Part shown: piece by piece, positions 1-22,027 of the stretch | Layout of the letters: each line of letters begins with the position of its first letter | Position numbering within the stretch: the stretch's first letter is position 1 | Source: Istiophorus platypterus | Taxonomy: Eukaryota; Chordata; Actinopteri; Istiophoriformes; Istiophoridae | Reading direction: 5' to 3' | NCBI GenBank assembly: GCA_016859345.1 | Contig: CM029129.1 | Coordinates: forward strand, 18,981,446-19,045,445 | Length of the DNA stretch: 64,000 nucleotides | Program-made: the position numbers and the translations under genes | Notes under the pieces: model-generated | The model's database searches: none | Told to the model about the DNA's origin: nothing | What the model saw: only the letters and a program-made list of their open reading frames with translations

Positions 1-2960
1 CAAATACATAAAACATGTTTTTATTTTCCAATGGCTTTACATTTCCGAAACCCAGAGTGCATGCACCTAACTTTATTATTCTGTCATGCATCATTAGATT
101 TTGGCAACTTCGAGCGTGTTTTGTGTGTGTGTGCGTACGCGTTTTAATGATATATTTCTTTGGTCTCTCACTTGCAGCTGTGATTCATTTTGTTTAGGCT
201 CAGTGTACCACCAGGATAATGACTTGTCTCCTGAAAAGCATCTCGGGAACGCATGAAGAACAGGAAGGTTAAATAGATCCATCAATAAAATTAATGATGT
301 TAAGAGACAGTGCAGCAGTAGCCAATGATACATAGTACCTGGGACTTATTCATGGGACACAAACGACATGATGTGCAGCTGCGTCATTGCACAGTGTTCC
401 CCTGAGTGACATTCGAACATTTCGGAAAAGCTGCTGTAACTGTGCTTATCGTGCCCTAACCGCGTTAACAAAGCCCAGGCAGCTTATTCTCCAGCTCAAA
501 TTTAATTACAACTCGGTATACTGGGGATTATGCAAAGTAAACGTTAGACGAGTCACACTTGGGGGGGGGTGTCTCCTAGGGTCTCGAAAAAGTCTTCAGA
601 GGTGATAAATCATCACTGTCTTTCATAATCTATTAAGGATCGACCTTACCAAACACGGTCACCTTTTTATAATGGGGGTAACTACTTTTTTTCTCTACCA
701 AATTATCAGTAGTGATGTTTTCTGGATCCATGACTCACTATAAACATGTTTTTCTACAAAATCATTTTAACAATATGAGACAAAAAGTCTCAAATAGTGT
801 ACATCAGAGCCTCATTTTGTCTTAACTCAGCAATCAAAACCCTGAGATTTTTGCCCAAATCGAATACAGTACATAACTAACAAAACTACATTATGTCAAA
901 CAATATCTGATCAAAGAATAAACAAACAAGACCAAGAAAATGACTAAGAATTGGGTGCCAATTCTTTTTGGTATATACTGTTCTATATACATACATATAC
1001 ATATTCTCTGCTACTGACACAGAAGTGTTTGACTCAGTGGTGCTTTAGAGGATTAGATGTTTCTGTTATAAAGTCAACTAGATAATACAAAATCCAACTT
1101 CATGCGGGTAAAAAAAAAAAAGGGGGGGATAACTTGCATCACGACAACACACATGAGAAGATAATCCATTTTAGATATGGTTATGCAAGCCCCTCAGACA
1201 ACTGAACAACAATACATGTGAAAATCTTTAGTCCCACTGTGTGCTTTACACTGACATCTGTGGAAAACTTGTTATATATTTACCACTGTGAAAAATTATT
1301 TGTGGACAGAGTTTAGAGCTATTCTCGGTTAAACCCCAAAGACTGAAACAACATGAGGAACAGAGAGGAGAATTAGGTATAGTGTCAAAATTTATTAACT
1401 GCATGTATATCATCTATTGTATTGGATCAGTTATAATAGACTGGAGCCATGTCTTCAGTGACAGTAAGAGTTATTTTAGTGAAGTTGTTAATCACATCTT
1501 GTGCAGCACATTAATTCCCTTGTTACAGCGTAACGCTGAGAGTTTATTAGACATTTTTTAAGCTCTCTGCAAAGGTTAATTACTAGAGACCATACTATTA
1601 TATGGTTTATATTATATTATTATTTAGGATGCCCCGCAATTGTGAAATGTGTTGTTGCTTTCAGCAAAAGAATGTAATGAGTATTTCTCTCTATCTGAAA
1701 TATCTCAACCATTGCTAAAGTGAAACGAATGCCTCATACAAGGAAAAGGAACAATAGGCAATAATTAGTTTTCCACATTTTTCAGTCATAACCGAAAATG
1801 CACCAATTACACAGAGTGAGTTTGAGTATGTGCAGATTGTCTTTCGTCGCCATTTAATACAGTACGCGATGTAAATGCCAGGAGCCATTAGGCAAGCCAG
1901 GGGAAAGAAGCAATGACAGAGACGCTCTGAATTCCCTGCAGCTGTACTCAACAGTTCATTTCAATATTTTCCTTTCATCCTACAAATACCATCCATTGAT
2001 ATTTGTAAAGGACACTGATTTTCCTTCCAACGCATTGGTTCCATGAAACTGCGATGCGTTTAACCCGTCAATGACCCTTCGTTCCGGCGTTGCGATGGAG
2101 TTTGATAAGATAAGCCGAAGATTTAAATCCGGTCTCAACTGCAGCAGCCTCGTATTAAAACTAGCAGGGTGGTGACGGGTTAGGAGCTCCTTATTAAGGC
2201 ATTCATCATGAACCACCTCTCTGCTCGGAGCAACGTATATATCAACTGTGAGGGGGAACCTGGGAACCAAATGTTTAATACAAAGTGACACAAGCTTGGA
2301 AATATGCAGCACATCAAGTAGTTTTGTTTTGGGTTTTTTTCTGGCTATATCAGTGATCAGCATGAAGAGAGTTGAGGTTAGGAAATAAATGAGGGGAAGG
2401 TTTGGGCTTTTCAGATATCTACATTGTATCTTGAGTATGGACATGACACTGATATTTCTCAGGTCAACTACGCAGTGTTTAAAGCAATCAACTGTACATG
2501 AGCCATGCTGGGTAAAATTATGAAGAAATTTAAAAACACAGGAACATGAAACCCCTTAATCAAAAGCAGAAAAAAGAAAAAAAAAAATCAAACTACTTGG
2601 ATCTCCAAAGGATCGCTGAGGGGGTGTTGCAGAGTATTTGTAGCAACAGAATGTCCTACATACAAATAACTGTGTGTGATATGAGATGTGTTTGTAAGAA
2701 GCTGTAGACAATGAATTTTAATTTACACACTAGCCACCAATGATACTCATAATGCTTTGTTTCTTCTTAATGGGTCAGCATGATGCTTATGCCCTTTCCC
2801 TAAGGGTGACACTACAGGATTATGTTAATATTAATGCTGATCTAGTGATAATAGAAAATAACAGAGATGGTTTATCAGCAGCCAGTGACCGGTAAAAAGA
2901 TGACTGTTGCATGCAAAGAAGCACATGTATTATGCATGTGCTGTATACCTCTATGTGCAT

Positions 2961-2991
2961 GTCTGTTTGTGTTTGTGTTTGTGTTTGTGTT

Positions 2992-3028
<37 letters not shown>

Positions 3029-3080
3029 GCCTGTGTTTGTGTGCCTGTGTTTGTGTGTGTGCGTGTGCGTGTGCGTGTTT
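2961..3080. repeat. Compound (GTTTGT)n / (GT)n microsatellite
   Basis: Hexamer TTTGTG units pass into GT units and then GTGC-containing units. The cysteine/valine/phenylalanine frames across it are repeat artefacts. Confidence 0.95.
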
Positions 3081-3869
3081 TTGCACCAGCTCGCTGGCAT
3101 TAGCAGCAGCATTAGCACTGATTGCCGTTATATTTCTGCAGGTAATTGGCATTTTCCTTGCTCAACCCGTGAGACCTGCTTTTCGTATGTTAATAAACTA
3201 CTTCGGTTGGGGCTGCGCTGTGCACCGAATGCAGTCGCCGTGTTTTGCATTTTGAGTGCACCCTCAGACCTCCTCCGAGAGGATGATAGAGTCGTCACAT
3301 TTTCATCTGCTCTGTCTGCTTCAAAGCAAATATTTCTCCTTTACCACAATGAGGGGATTCAGACAGTAGAATGAAAAATCTTTGTAGAAACTCTTCCCAA
3401 TTATGTTATTCTCTTCATCATCAAGGAGAATAAGATGGGAGAAGAAACCTCAATCTGACTACTTCATTAAAATGTTCCGCGGTGTCCTGAATATGCCAGA
3501 TTTAGTCACTATTTTAATACATGCCTATTGAAAAAAAAAAAAAAATGTTCAGGGGCTCTTGTCTGCTTTTGATATTTTCGATGCCTAGACCTAATACAAT
3601 ATCTATAAAAAATAGTGTCGTTAGAAGCGAGATACTAAAAGATACATTCTCTCATTTGCTTGCATGCAACTGCCATCCGTTTTTTTTTCCATATGCTATG
3701 ATAAAAGTGGTTTTCCTTTTCCATTTAAACTTCTTTACAGGGGAAGACCTGCCACTGAAATCCCAGAGGTTTGGGCCCGAGTGTCCCCAATGTAACCCTG
3801 AGTCTTCATAACAGGCCTGCCTCCATTCTCTTTGCCGGTTGTCATTCAACTGCCTACACCGCATCGACC

Positions 3870-3922
3870 TCTCTCCCTCTCCCTCTCCCTTTCCCTTTCC
3901 CTTTCCCTCTCTCGCTCTCTCT
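3870..3922. repeat. CT-rich (CCCTTT / CCCTCT)n tract
   Basis: Hexamer CTCCCT and TTTCCC units then CTCT units; the glycine/lysine-rich minus-strand frame over it is an artefact. Confidence 0.88.
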
Positions 3923-5406
3923 GGTACAGCAAGAGTTGAACACACATAAGATGTATCTGAAGAACGTGAACTTCAAAATTCATTTAAATATCCATGTGTG
4001 AATTGCCTTGTCAAAGGCCAATTTTCCAGCTTACCAGAGGTTTAAACTACATCTCGAGGGTCTTTCTCGGTGAATTGAGGCGGCTCAGTTGTCATCTCCT
4101 GACCATTGTGTGGAACTTCACTCACGGTGGCTTCCTTGATCCTTCTCCATCTGCGTACGTTCAGTCTTCTGTCCAGGGGTTCCCGCCGTGCCATTGATCT
4201 GGTCGTCCCCACAGTTTTTGCTTGAGAAGTCATGCACCACTCCAGTCTCCATCTTACTGTGACTTAAGGTCTCTCACCAGATGTTTTGACAGCTCATCAT
4301 CCTCTCCCTAAAAAAAACAATTCCACAATAAATATATATTTGTTTCTTTAATATTTATTCCTTTCAAACAGAGTATATGTGAGTCAAAACAAAAAAGCGG
4401 ACATTCAAAAAAACATCACACTCATACAGTATTTGCCCTTGTTGGTCTCACTGATCAGACTGTAGCTGATGGGACTAATTGATTACATGACTGAAACAAT
4501 AATACACCTGCAATCTGATTAGATCTGATCAGACTTGAGGAGGTGTCAGGATCGTCTGCACTACGCCTTGGATACATTCAATCTCCTGTGAAATTCCTGC
4601 GGGATGCAGGAATCATTCACGGCCATCCATCGCCAGCTATTCAGGGTGTGCAGTCATCCAGCATCAGAATTAAACCCAAACAACTCTTGGGCCTGCTTCA
4701 TGCTTCCTGTTTGGTGTGATGAGAACAGTGAACAGCTGGATGGTGCTGACCTGGATACTCAGGATTTTTCACACTTTTATGAAAATGATGCCTCTGAAAA
4801 TGACACTGCTGAGTGTGAAACACTGAAATGCTGAAATGCTGCCCACTGAAATGGTGACAATCCAGCCATAATCACATCGTCTGACACACCCACTGATTTT
4901 TAGTCCGGCATCGTGTAGGCTCAAATACTCGGCTCAAGTTTTATGTCCGGCTATTTTGTTCACAATTCAATAAAAACATAGACATCCAGGGTTTTTCAGC
5001 TGCAATTATGTAATTTTGCACTCAACTCCATTAGTTTCTGTATGAGCTAGATGTAGTTGACATTATGCATGTTTCTGTACATTTTTGTCAAAGTTGCATT
5101 ATTCTTACTTCATGCAGCTATAAGCACACACTGATACATAGTATAAGTCGTGGTGCATTCTGGTGCTGCTGACTGCAATGTAATCGAAATGCATGAATTA
5201 AGTCTGGTTGATCATCATAAAAACAAACCTGGAAGACAAACAACATTTAAATATGTAAAGTTCATAACTTATTTGATGAAAAAGGCTGATTCGTTGAAGT
5301 GGGAAAGTTTTCCCCACTGGTCTACACCACGGTTTATGATTAAACTATTTTGGCAAACTTTTTGAGTCAATATGCACGTTCAGCTAAAGCAATTACAAAT
5401 TTGCCG

Positions 5407-5463
5407 AAAAAAAAAACAAAACAAAAACAAAACAAAACAAAACAAAACAAAACAAAACAAAAC
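5407..5463. repeat. (AAAAC)n microsatellite
   Basis: About ten AAAAC units after a poly-A run, 430 nt upstream of the ufm1 start. Confidence 0.95.
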
Positions 5464-5821
5464 ATATTGCACATTCAGACTGATTTCCTATCTCCCAAAT
5501 CTCAACAGGCAGATTTTAATAAAAATAAAAGCAACTTTTACAGAAAAAAAAAAGTTTACCTGAGAGACGAGTCTCGTTTATCCACCACCGATTGAAACGC
5601 TCGTTCAAACTGCGAGTGCGCCTTAGTGTCGCCATTTACGGCACGTGTTGGTCGCCTAGTGCGAATGCCTGTCAATTATTAGCATAACTAATACCGTCAA
5701 ATTTTATCGCTTTGCGCGATTTTTCGCGCTGCAAAAATCAAGCGTTGTAAAAAATATCGAATTATCCCTAAAAAAAAAAGCAAACACACAAAAACGTGTG
5801 CCAAAAATACTACCAGGCGGA

Positions 5822-5897
5822 TGACGTGTACGTACGGGTCCTTCGGACTTCCGGGTGTGTATAAACAGGCTGCCGATAGAGTCTTCTTTGCGGAAAG
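5822..5897 (+). promoter_or_regulatory. ufm1: ufm1 core promoter and short 5' UTR
   Basis: Within 80 bases of the start codon there is a TGACGTG element at 5822-5828 (the core bound by CREB/ATF and UPR bZIP factors), an ETS-type ACTTCCGGG at 5847-5855, a TATAAA string at 5860-5865 and a pyrimidine stretch CTTCTTT at 5883-5889 that could serve as a TCT-type initiator. CpG density rises sharply from about 5560. If transcription starts near 5885 the 5' UTR would be under 20 nt. The motifs are seen; their use is inferred. Confidence 0.55.
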
Positions 5898-15042
<9,145 letters not shown>

Positions 15043-15170
15043 TGCTGCTTTTCCTAGTTGACGGCATATGACTCACCCAGCAGAATCATATAACACTTGA
15101 GACCCAGGAAAACACCTCAGTGTGTGTCGTATTTATTTTCTGGCTCACAACCGACAGTGGCTCAAATGAG

Positions 15171-15216
<46 letters not shown>

Positions 15217-15461
15217 TATATATATTTAAATTTAATGAAGACATGCACACACTTTCATGCTCCCTGCTTCTTCATTCTTAGTTCAGGTTATTTTTAATTT
15301 TGTTGCATCAAAAGATTGGAATGACATCAAGAGTACCCAGAGATACCAAATAATTATCATACATAAAAACGCCAGCTGCATCCTGGGAAAGACTTAAGCA
15401 AAGATTAACAAACAAGTGAATCAGAAGTTATAGTTTTTGTATCTTTTTAAATGACAATAAA
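15043..15461 (+). other. ufm1: Probable ufm1 3' UTR with poly(A) signals and a TA repeat
   Basis: AATAAA hexamers lie at 15209-15214 (inside an AT repeat) and at 15456-15461; another is at 15951-15956. The 15456 signal is the best candidate, being outside simple repeat. A (TA)n tract occupies about 15174-15225. No transcript evidence is available, so the end of the mRNA is an estimate. Confidence 0.5.
15174..15225. repeat. (TA)n microsatellite in the ufm1 3' region
   Basis: About 25 TA units with an AAATAAA interruption near 15208. Confidence 0.95.
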
Positions 15462-18266
15462 TGATCAGTATGACTAACAGTACATGCCTATTTTGCAATG
15501 TTTACTTTTGTTTGTTAGGAGTAGTGTGACTATGGTAATACAAGGGATGAACTTTTATTAAAACATACAACATACTTTTAAGGACCATAATTATATTATG
15601 TGGCTGTTGATGCAGGTTAAACGTCTGTTTTCACATCATTGGTTATTCGTTTTTACCAGGCACCTGTTGTTAGAGAAGGATTCCTCAAACACAAGGTAAT
15701 TAGACTTGGATCTGTACTGAATTTGTCATGTGGGCCAGATTCTTCCATAACTAGAAGAACATATCTGCAGATGAAGTGGGGTTTTTTGGGGTGGGGGGCA
15801 AATATAAAGAAATGTGTTTTTTCAGCTGTCAAACTGCAGGCCCGTGGAGCTTTGCTGCCCTCTGTCAGGTTACATTTTAACATCGGGTTGTGCTCACCCA
15901 AATGCCTAGCCTTTGTATTCCAGACCATGTGTTATGTCCCATCTTCACACAATAAATATAAAAAAACAAACCCTGAGTAATCTAGACTTTTTAATATGCA
16001 CTTCTAGCTTGATTAGAAGCTGAGAGGCAGGTGGTGAAAGAACGAGAGAGGCGTCCAGAAGGCTTAGATTGAAATGCGGAGGTCTCAGAAAGTGTTGCAA
16101 CAGGATTCAAGGAGATTAGATTCACCCAACACCTGAAACACTGCTTCTCATCTGGGAAATGAATTAAGTTTTTGGTTGCGCTCTTTAGTCCTGTTTCTGT
16201 TCTTTTGGCAGGATCTGCTTACAATTTAGGGAAAAAAAAATATGGCTGAATTGAGTATAAACCTTCACATTAATTCTCCAGGTCATCCCCATGCAAAATT
16301 CAAAACAAAACAAAACAAAAACAAAATAAAGACATGACTAATAGGTAGACCTGGAGTTTGTGCTTTATTGTTCTCTCTGACTGATTAATGAAGGAAAGCA
16401 GTTAATTATCCCCTTCACATTAATTATCATCAGCTGAAAAGGTCTGGTTCATTTGTTGCTGAATCGGTTCCCTTTTTCAACCGTGGAGAAGGAAAAAAAA
16501 ATTCATACTCTGATAAAGAAAAAATTGGGCAGGAGAAGATAATGGAGCATGCATATGCTGTAATACACAGGAGAGAGCACACCGTTGTGTCCCACTGTCC
16601 ATTAGGATGCGGTCTCACATGGTGGGGAGGAGCAGGAGTGCCATCACAAATGGATTGCCCCATTTATTTTAATCAAAGTCACTGCTGGGAACATTCACTA
16701 GAAATTTACTTCTTAGATGAAGAAAGACCAGAGAGTGCCCTGCATGCAGCAGTATGTTGGCCCAGGTGCTCTTAATGCTTATTGAATGCATTTGTTTCCA
16801 AAATAATATGTATTTGCAAGAGTTAAGGATACCTGAGGAAAAAAAATCAGTTTAAGTCTTTAAGATCATTGTGTTTTTTAAAGGGTGGATGGATGTTTTC
16901 AGGCTGGCATGAATATTTGAGATTTTTTAATGCTGACTAAGTGAAAGACAAAAGATAACACAGATTCATTAAAATTAAACAAGTAAGAAATTAGCTCATT
17001 TCATCGCGCCGTCTGATTTTGTGCTCTTTTAGGCATGAAATTAAAATTTCACTCCTAAACAAAACGGGTGCTGCAGTTAAATCTTTACGAGCAATGGAGT
17101 AGAAAGATGCTTTATGATCACAATTTCAGGCTGAGCGCCGTGTCCCGAGCAACGTTCCGCATGAACTGCCGCACAGGTGCGACCCCTGGCACACAGTGCC
17201 ACCTGGATGAAGTCCTGACCGGGGGGGGGGCTTCTGATCCACCGGTGCAATCAGTACCAGCACTTTTTTTTTTCCCAGGCTTCAGCAGGTCCATCATGGC
17301 TCCCAGAGGGAAACATCTTCCCAGGGAGCCTCCAAATGACACATCACAGTCTGTTGGCTCCGCAGTGGAGCCGAAACCTCCGGGCAGGTGTCACGTTAGA
17401 TGGCGATGATGTGGCTGTGGCCCCGACCCCAACTGTGAGGGTCCTTCGTTTGAGGTGAGACCAGGCAGAGAGAAACTGTTGAGGGAATGTGCATGCGTGC
17501 AGCTGTGGGTTGATTCATCACTTCTTTGATGATAACTGAAGGAAATAAAAAGGGTTTGAGCAGTTGCATACATTTAACCAAGCAGAGAACCCTCTGCTTT
17601 TGTCCCCGAAATCAAACACCAGTCTCCCCTAAGAGTGCAGAGTTTTTAGTTTTTAGTTTTTTTTTGGGGGGGGGGGGCACTGAGCACAATACGCCACCAC
17701 ACCACCTGTTTAAACACCTGCTCTTATCATGACTTTATTCAGATTTACTGACAGTGTGGATCTTGGTATAGGTATGCACCAAATTCGACACCTAAATATT
17801 TAATTTTATTACATTTTATTACATTTTTATTACATTTTTAAAACAGCTTATGATTGATTAATGAGAAATTAGGAAAAAAATGTTTTCTAATCCATTTTGA
17901 GGAGTTGGAGAGAGAGAGAAAGGAATCAGGAACCACCCACTACAAAATGAGTCTTCCCACTGACTTCTTCACCCCCCCCCCCCCCCCCCACAGCTTTATA
18001 GATGACACACCGAGCTCCTTGGCCTCCCATTAAACGCAGACAATCTAAAATGAGATCTAGTGGTCCTCCACAGACACACGCGTCGATAAGGCCAGCGCCG
18101 CGGCCACAGGCCAGCGAGCCATGTAAAGAAATGGGGAACCAGGGAATGGAACCCCCACCCTCACCCCCACCACCACACACCAAGCTCACAGCCAATCCAG
18201 CTCATTTTCACACTTCACGTATCTGTGATTCTAACACATGCAGCACATGTGTAATACACAGGTTTG

Positions 18267-18271
<5 letters not shown>

Positions 18272-18303
<32 letters not shown>
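18272..18303. repeat. (GA)n microsatellite
   Basis: About 16 GA units in the ufm1-frem2 intergenic region. Confidence 0.95.
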
Positions 18304-18307
<4 letters not shown>

Positions 18308-20044
18308 CAGTGTCCCCGACAGGTTTTATCACACCCAAGGGATATTGATAAAAAGACATTATAGGTTCCACATCAAGATTATTTAATAAAAGCATATTAA
18401 TGACCTAATTCTGCCCCCTTCTGTCTCAAGATAAGTATGGCAACCTGGAGGAAAATCCCAGGGATGTGGTTAGGCTGCTCTGACTCATGTTCCTGTATCT
18501 CTTCCCTTGCAGAATGACAGCTGATTAATCTTGATTGAGTACAGATATTTAGGCAACTAGCATATTTAGACATGCTGCAATTCTCTCTAACACAGCCACG
18601 AGACTGGATGCTTCACATATCTCAGCCAAGGGGAAGATACTGCATTATCAAAGATCTGAGAATCTGATTGCCTTTGGGCTAAAGTGAGATGGATAATGTG
18701 GTTTTGAAGCAGGGCTTGCTTCTTACGCTTGGTTTTCAAGTATTAAAGCACACCCCAAACCCAGTTTTACTGTGATTATTTAACTTAGCATTTGAAGTTC
18801 TCCTCTCAAGTGCAAATGAAAAATACTCATATAAAATACTCATAACATTTATAGCTCATCTTGTAGAGAAAAGGCCCACACACATGCTCTTCAGATGAAA
18901 AAAAAAGAAAATCATCCGTTTTACTTCATATTCAATAGGTGACTCATCAAACTACTATCTGATGAGTTCACGGAAAATACCCTCTGCCTCTCACCGCCCC
19001 TCTCCTCCTTGGCCTCGGCTGCATTTGCAAAGTCTATTTAAAGTCTCTACAGTAACACAGTAAGAGTTGAAGATGGTCCACGATCAAAATGTTCTCTTTA
19101 TTTTCACATCCGTGACACAATGTCACCTTTTCAATGTGGAATGAATCGATCGCCTTTTTTTTTCTTTTCTTTTTTTGTACCTGAAGAGCCTCTCCTAGTT
19201 TTTGTAAGTGTGTAGGAGTCCTCTCTGTGACCTTGTCGACAAGCACCTGGTGCTCTGCTTTGTAAGCTTAGATTAAAGAGTGCAAAACCTTTTCACACAG
19301 ACATTTCTAACAGACATTGTATCTCAGGCTGTCACACTCCTGTAGCCTGCTGTTTCTTGAGAAAAGCCCATGAGACTGAAGATATTAACTTTTTAAGCAA
19401 TAAGCAGCAATGACATGCTTTATGACAATATATTATATTATGTGTTTGCTAAAATTAAGCGGTAAGATAAGTAGCCTAAGATTACTCTATTGTTCATATT
19501 AGAGATGGAGGAATACAGCATGATCCTCTGCAATGGCTGAGACTCTGTTAAAATGAATGGCTGGTTCATTAAGTGCATTTCAAGGTAAATCCAATGGCAA
19601 GAACGCACTGTGATTTTAAAGCACCTCTACTGTTTTTTTTAGATGCAAAAGAGAATCTTAAAACAGTTAAAAGTCACCTCCCTTCCTTAAGTTAAGTGGT
19701 CTCCTGAATCTGCTGGGGCAGTCTGACGGCTAATCTTTTATAATCCTCTCCTTCTTTGCATCTCTTTTCTCTCCGCGGCAAAGTGTACAAAGAGCTTGTG
19801 GGAGTATTAATCAACAGGGTTGGAGAGTGCGTTTTAAGGACACACTGGCCACGGGCAAGCTTTGCTTTGCTTGTTTTGTGGTATATCCTTGAAGCTTTGG
19901 TCAAAACAGGGAGAGCAAAGTCTTAGCCAGTCTAGTTTTTCCCCGACAGTAGTCCATTTATTCTCAGCGTGTGCAGAGCTCCACAACGACTTTCTATCCC
20001 TTGTCCGGTTTCGCTTTTTAGCCCTGCAAAAAGCACAGCTCTGT

Positions 20045-20712
20045 GGATGGCAGTGTCACTGCCCGTCCACCGCTTTGGTCCAGACTGAAATATCTCAGCA
20101 GCAATCGGAGGGCTTGGACCTTTGTCGTCCCCAAGCGATGAATCCTACTGACACCGGTGTCCCCCCTTACATTTTCTCTGGCATACAATTTTTATTTATC
20201 TTTTTTTTACTGAAATGTTTCGACAACTATTGATTGGTTGGAAATTTAGCACAGATATCCATGGTTACCATGACAATGACCCTTAGCTCCTCTCCACCAC
20301 CAGGGGCAGGTTTGACCCTTGTGGTTATATGGGAACATCTAGACTATGTCTTGGATTGATTGCCATGAGATCAGTGCGTATCCACGTTTTCCCTCCGGAT
20401 GAGCTGTGATCGCTGTGGTCGTCCTCTGAGATGCCATCCAACGACAACCGGGGGCAAAACTGTTTATGACCAAATATCTGTAGAATTAATGACATTTCCC
20501 TCAGCCGTACTTTGTGTCTATTGCTAATTGGCAAATGTTGCTATGCTAATATGCTAAACTAAGATGCTGAACATGGCAAACATTATACCTGCTAAATACC
20601 AGCATGTTAGTATTGTCATTGTGAGCATGTATGAATAAAGTTAGCATTTAGCTCAGAGCACTGCTGCCCCTATGCAGAGCCTGACAGGGCAATCTCTGTG
20701 GCCCTAGACCTA
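20045..20712 (+). repeat. Dispersed teleost repeat, family A, copy 1
   Basis: Recognised from typical phrases of a repeat common in percomorph genomes: TTTGGTCCAGACTGAAATAT, GATGAATCCTACTGA, TGACCAAATA, GCTAAACTAAGATG and ATTATACCTGCTAAA. A second diverged copy is at 49240-49665 in the same order, which supports repeat status from the window alone. No coding capacity; superfamily not determined. Confidence 0.75.
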
Positions 20713-21311
20713 TTATATGTAGAGGCCCGAGTGCTCAATGAAATCATAAGTGATTATTATAATAATAGCCATGGATAAAACTAATTACAGTATTCTGAAT
20801 ACGGAATACTGTTTAAACTATTACAATAACAACATCAAATATGATCAAGAATATTAAGTCATAGTAATTATGAATATTTTTAAGTAATGATAATAATACT
20901 TACTTTTCCTCGGGGATCCATAGCTCTCATCATTATGAGGCAGCACATTTTTAGTCTCCAAATCCAGATTCAAAACTATCCCCTGTAACCTGTAGTTTCT
21001 ATATTGTTAGTATTTCTGCTCTGGCGCAGCCTCAAACAAGCAGCGATAACATCAAAACCATTTGGTGGAAACTTATCCAAGAACCGAGCAAAATTGTCTC
21101 TCTGAGAACTTTTTATTACTAGCATTTACTCCTCACTGCACAAATTTTACACATGAAATCCAGTTTTACAAAGACCATTGTTCAGCCTGTGATGAGGACA
21201 GTTGTGCAATTTCGGCTGTCGTTCCTGAGGGAAATATCTAAGGTCCTAGAGGAAAACCCAATGGTGTCATTAGGATTATCTTGAGACTTACATTTTTAAC
21301 AGAAAGCCTGC

Positions 21312-21339
21312 GGTGGTGGTGGTGGTGGTGGTGGGGGGG
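21312..21339. repeat. (GGT)n tract ending in a G run
   Basis: Nine GGT-like triplets then seven G. Able in principle to form a G-quadruplex with two-G layers. Confidence 0.85.
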
Positions 21340-21999
21340 CTTACCTCAGGTAGGTTTCCTTCCTCATCTTTATCTTTCACTTCTTTTCACTCTGCATCTT
21401 GAGGGATGAAAAGCGCGAGTTCATGCCACAAGTGGACCATATTTTTAACACAAGGTGAGTCTGTTTTTCACACGGCTACAGTGAAATCTAACCCGACAGC
21501 TGATAAGATAAAAGCCCTGAAGTTCCTCTCCTGAGCAGTCGTCCTTCAATAATGGAGATCTCGCTGGTGCACAGGTATTACATGTCAGAGAGTCCGTGTG
21601 CATGGGTGTCTATTGTTAGTTTGTGTGTGTGTGTGCACACCAAGCGTGTGGACGTCAAACAGCTCATTGGAACAAAGGAAAGAGCAGAGCCGGAGTAAAG
21701 GGAAAGGGTATCATACAGAACGCTGTTAACCCTCAAACCAGCTGCACTGTCTGTTCGCACCCTGACTTCAGCTGTTACCGTGGAAACTTTGTTATTAGGC
21801 ACTCAGACTCTCCCTGTCTTCTCCGTTTTTACGACCGCCTTTAACAGCGCTGCTTTCACACAGTTCCTGTTCCTGTGCAGTATTTACCTCTGCGAGGCAA
21901 GTGAAAACCCCCCAGAGAGCAGATACTGTAGATGCCCCTGATGTCAAATGTCAGCGTGCAAGTCCTCGCTGGAGTGAGCTTGCAAATTAAACATGGATT

Positions 22000-22027
22000 T
22001 TGTGTGTGTGTGTGTGTGTGTGTGTGC
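22000..22027. repeat. (GT)n microsatellite
   Basis: About 13 GT units followed by GTGC variants. Confidence 0.9.

Larger units (their letters stand above)
1..5800. other. Intergenic region upstream of ufm1
   Basis: AT-rich with microsatellites. No protein domain was recognised on either strand. A 154-codon minus-strand frame at 1980-2444 and a minus-strand frame at about 4042-4233 ending near a donor-like GTGAGT are the only candidates and neither matches a family I know. In human the next gene on this side is TRPC4; none of its coding sequence was recognised here. Confidence 0.7.

Noticed and set aside
2820..3374. Several overlapping Cys/Val or His/Thr-rich frames
   Set aside because: They are products of the GT/CA microsatellite at 2961-3080.
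19862..20233. 123-codon frame overlapping the family A repeat
   Set aside because: Its second half lies in a dispersed repeat and the rest has no recognisable similarity.
20787..20812. 9-bp inverted repeat with an 8-nt loop (ACAGTATTC / GAATACTGT)
   Set aside because: Too short to distinguish from chance in 64 kb of AT-rich sequence.
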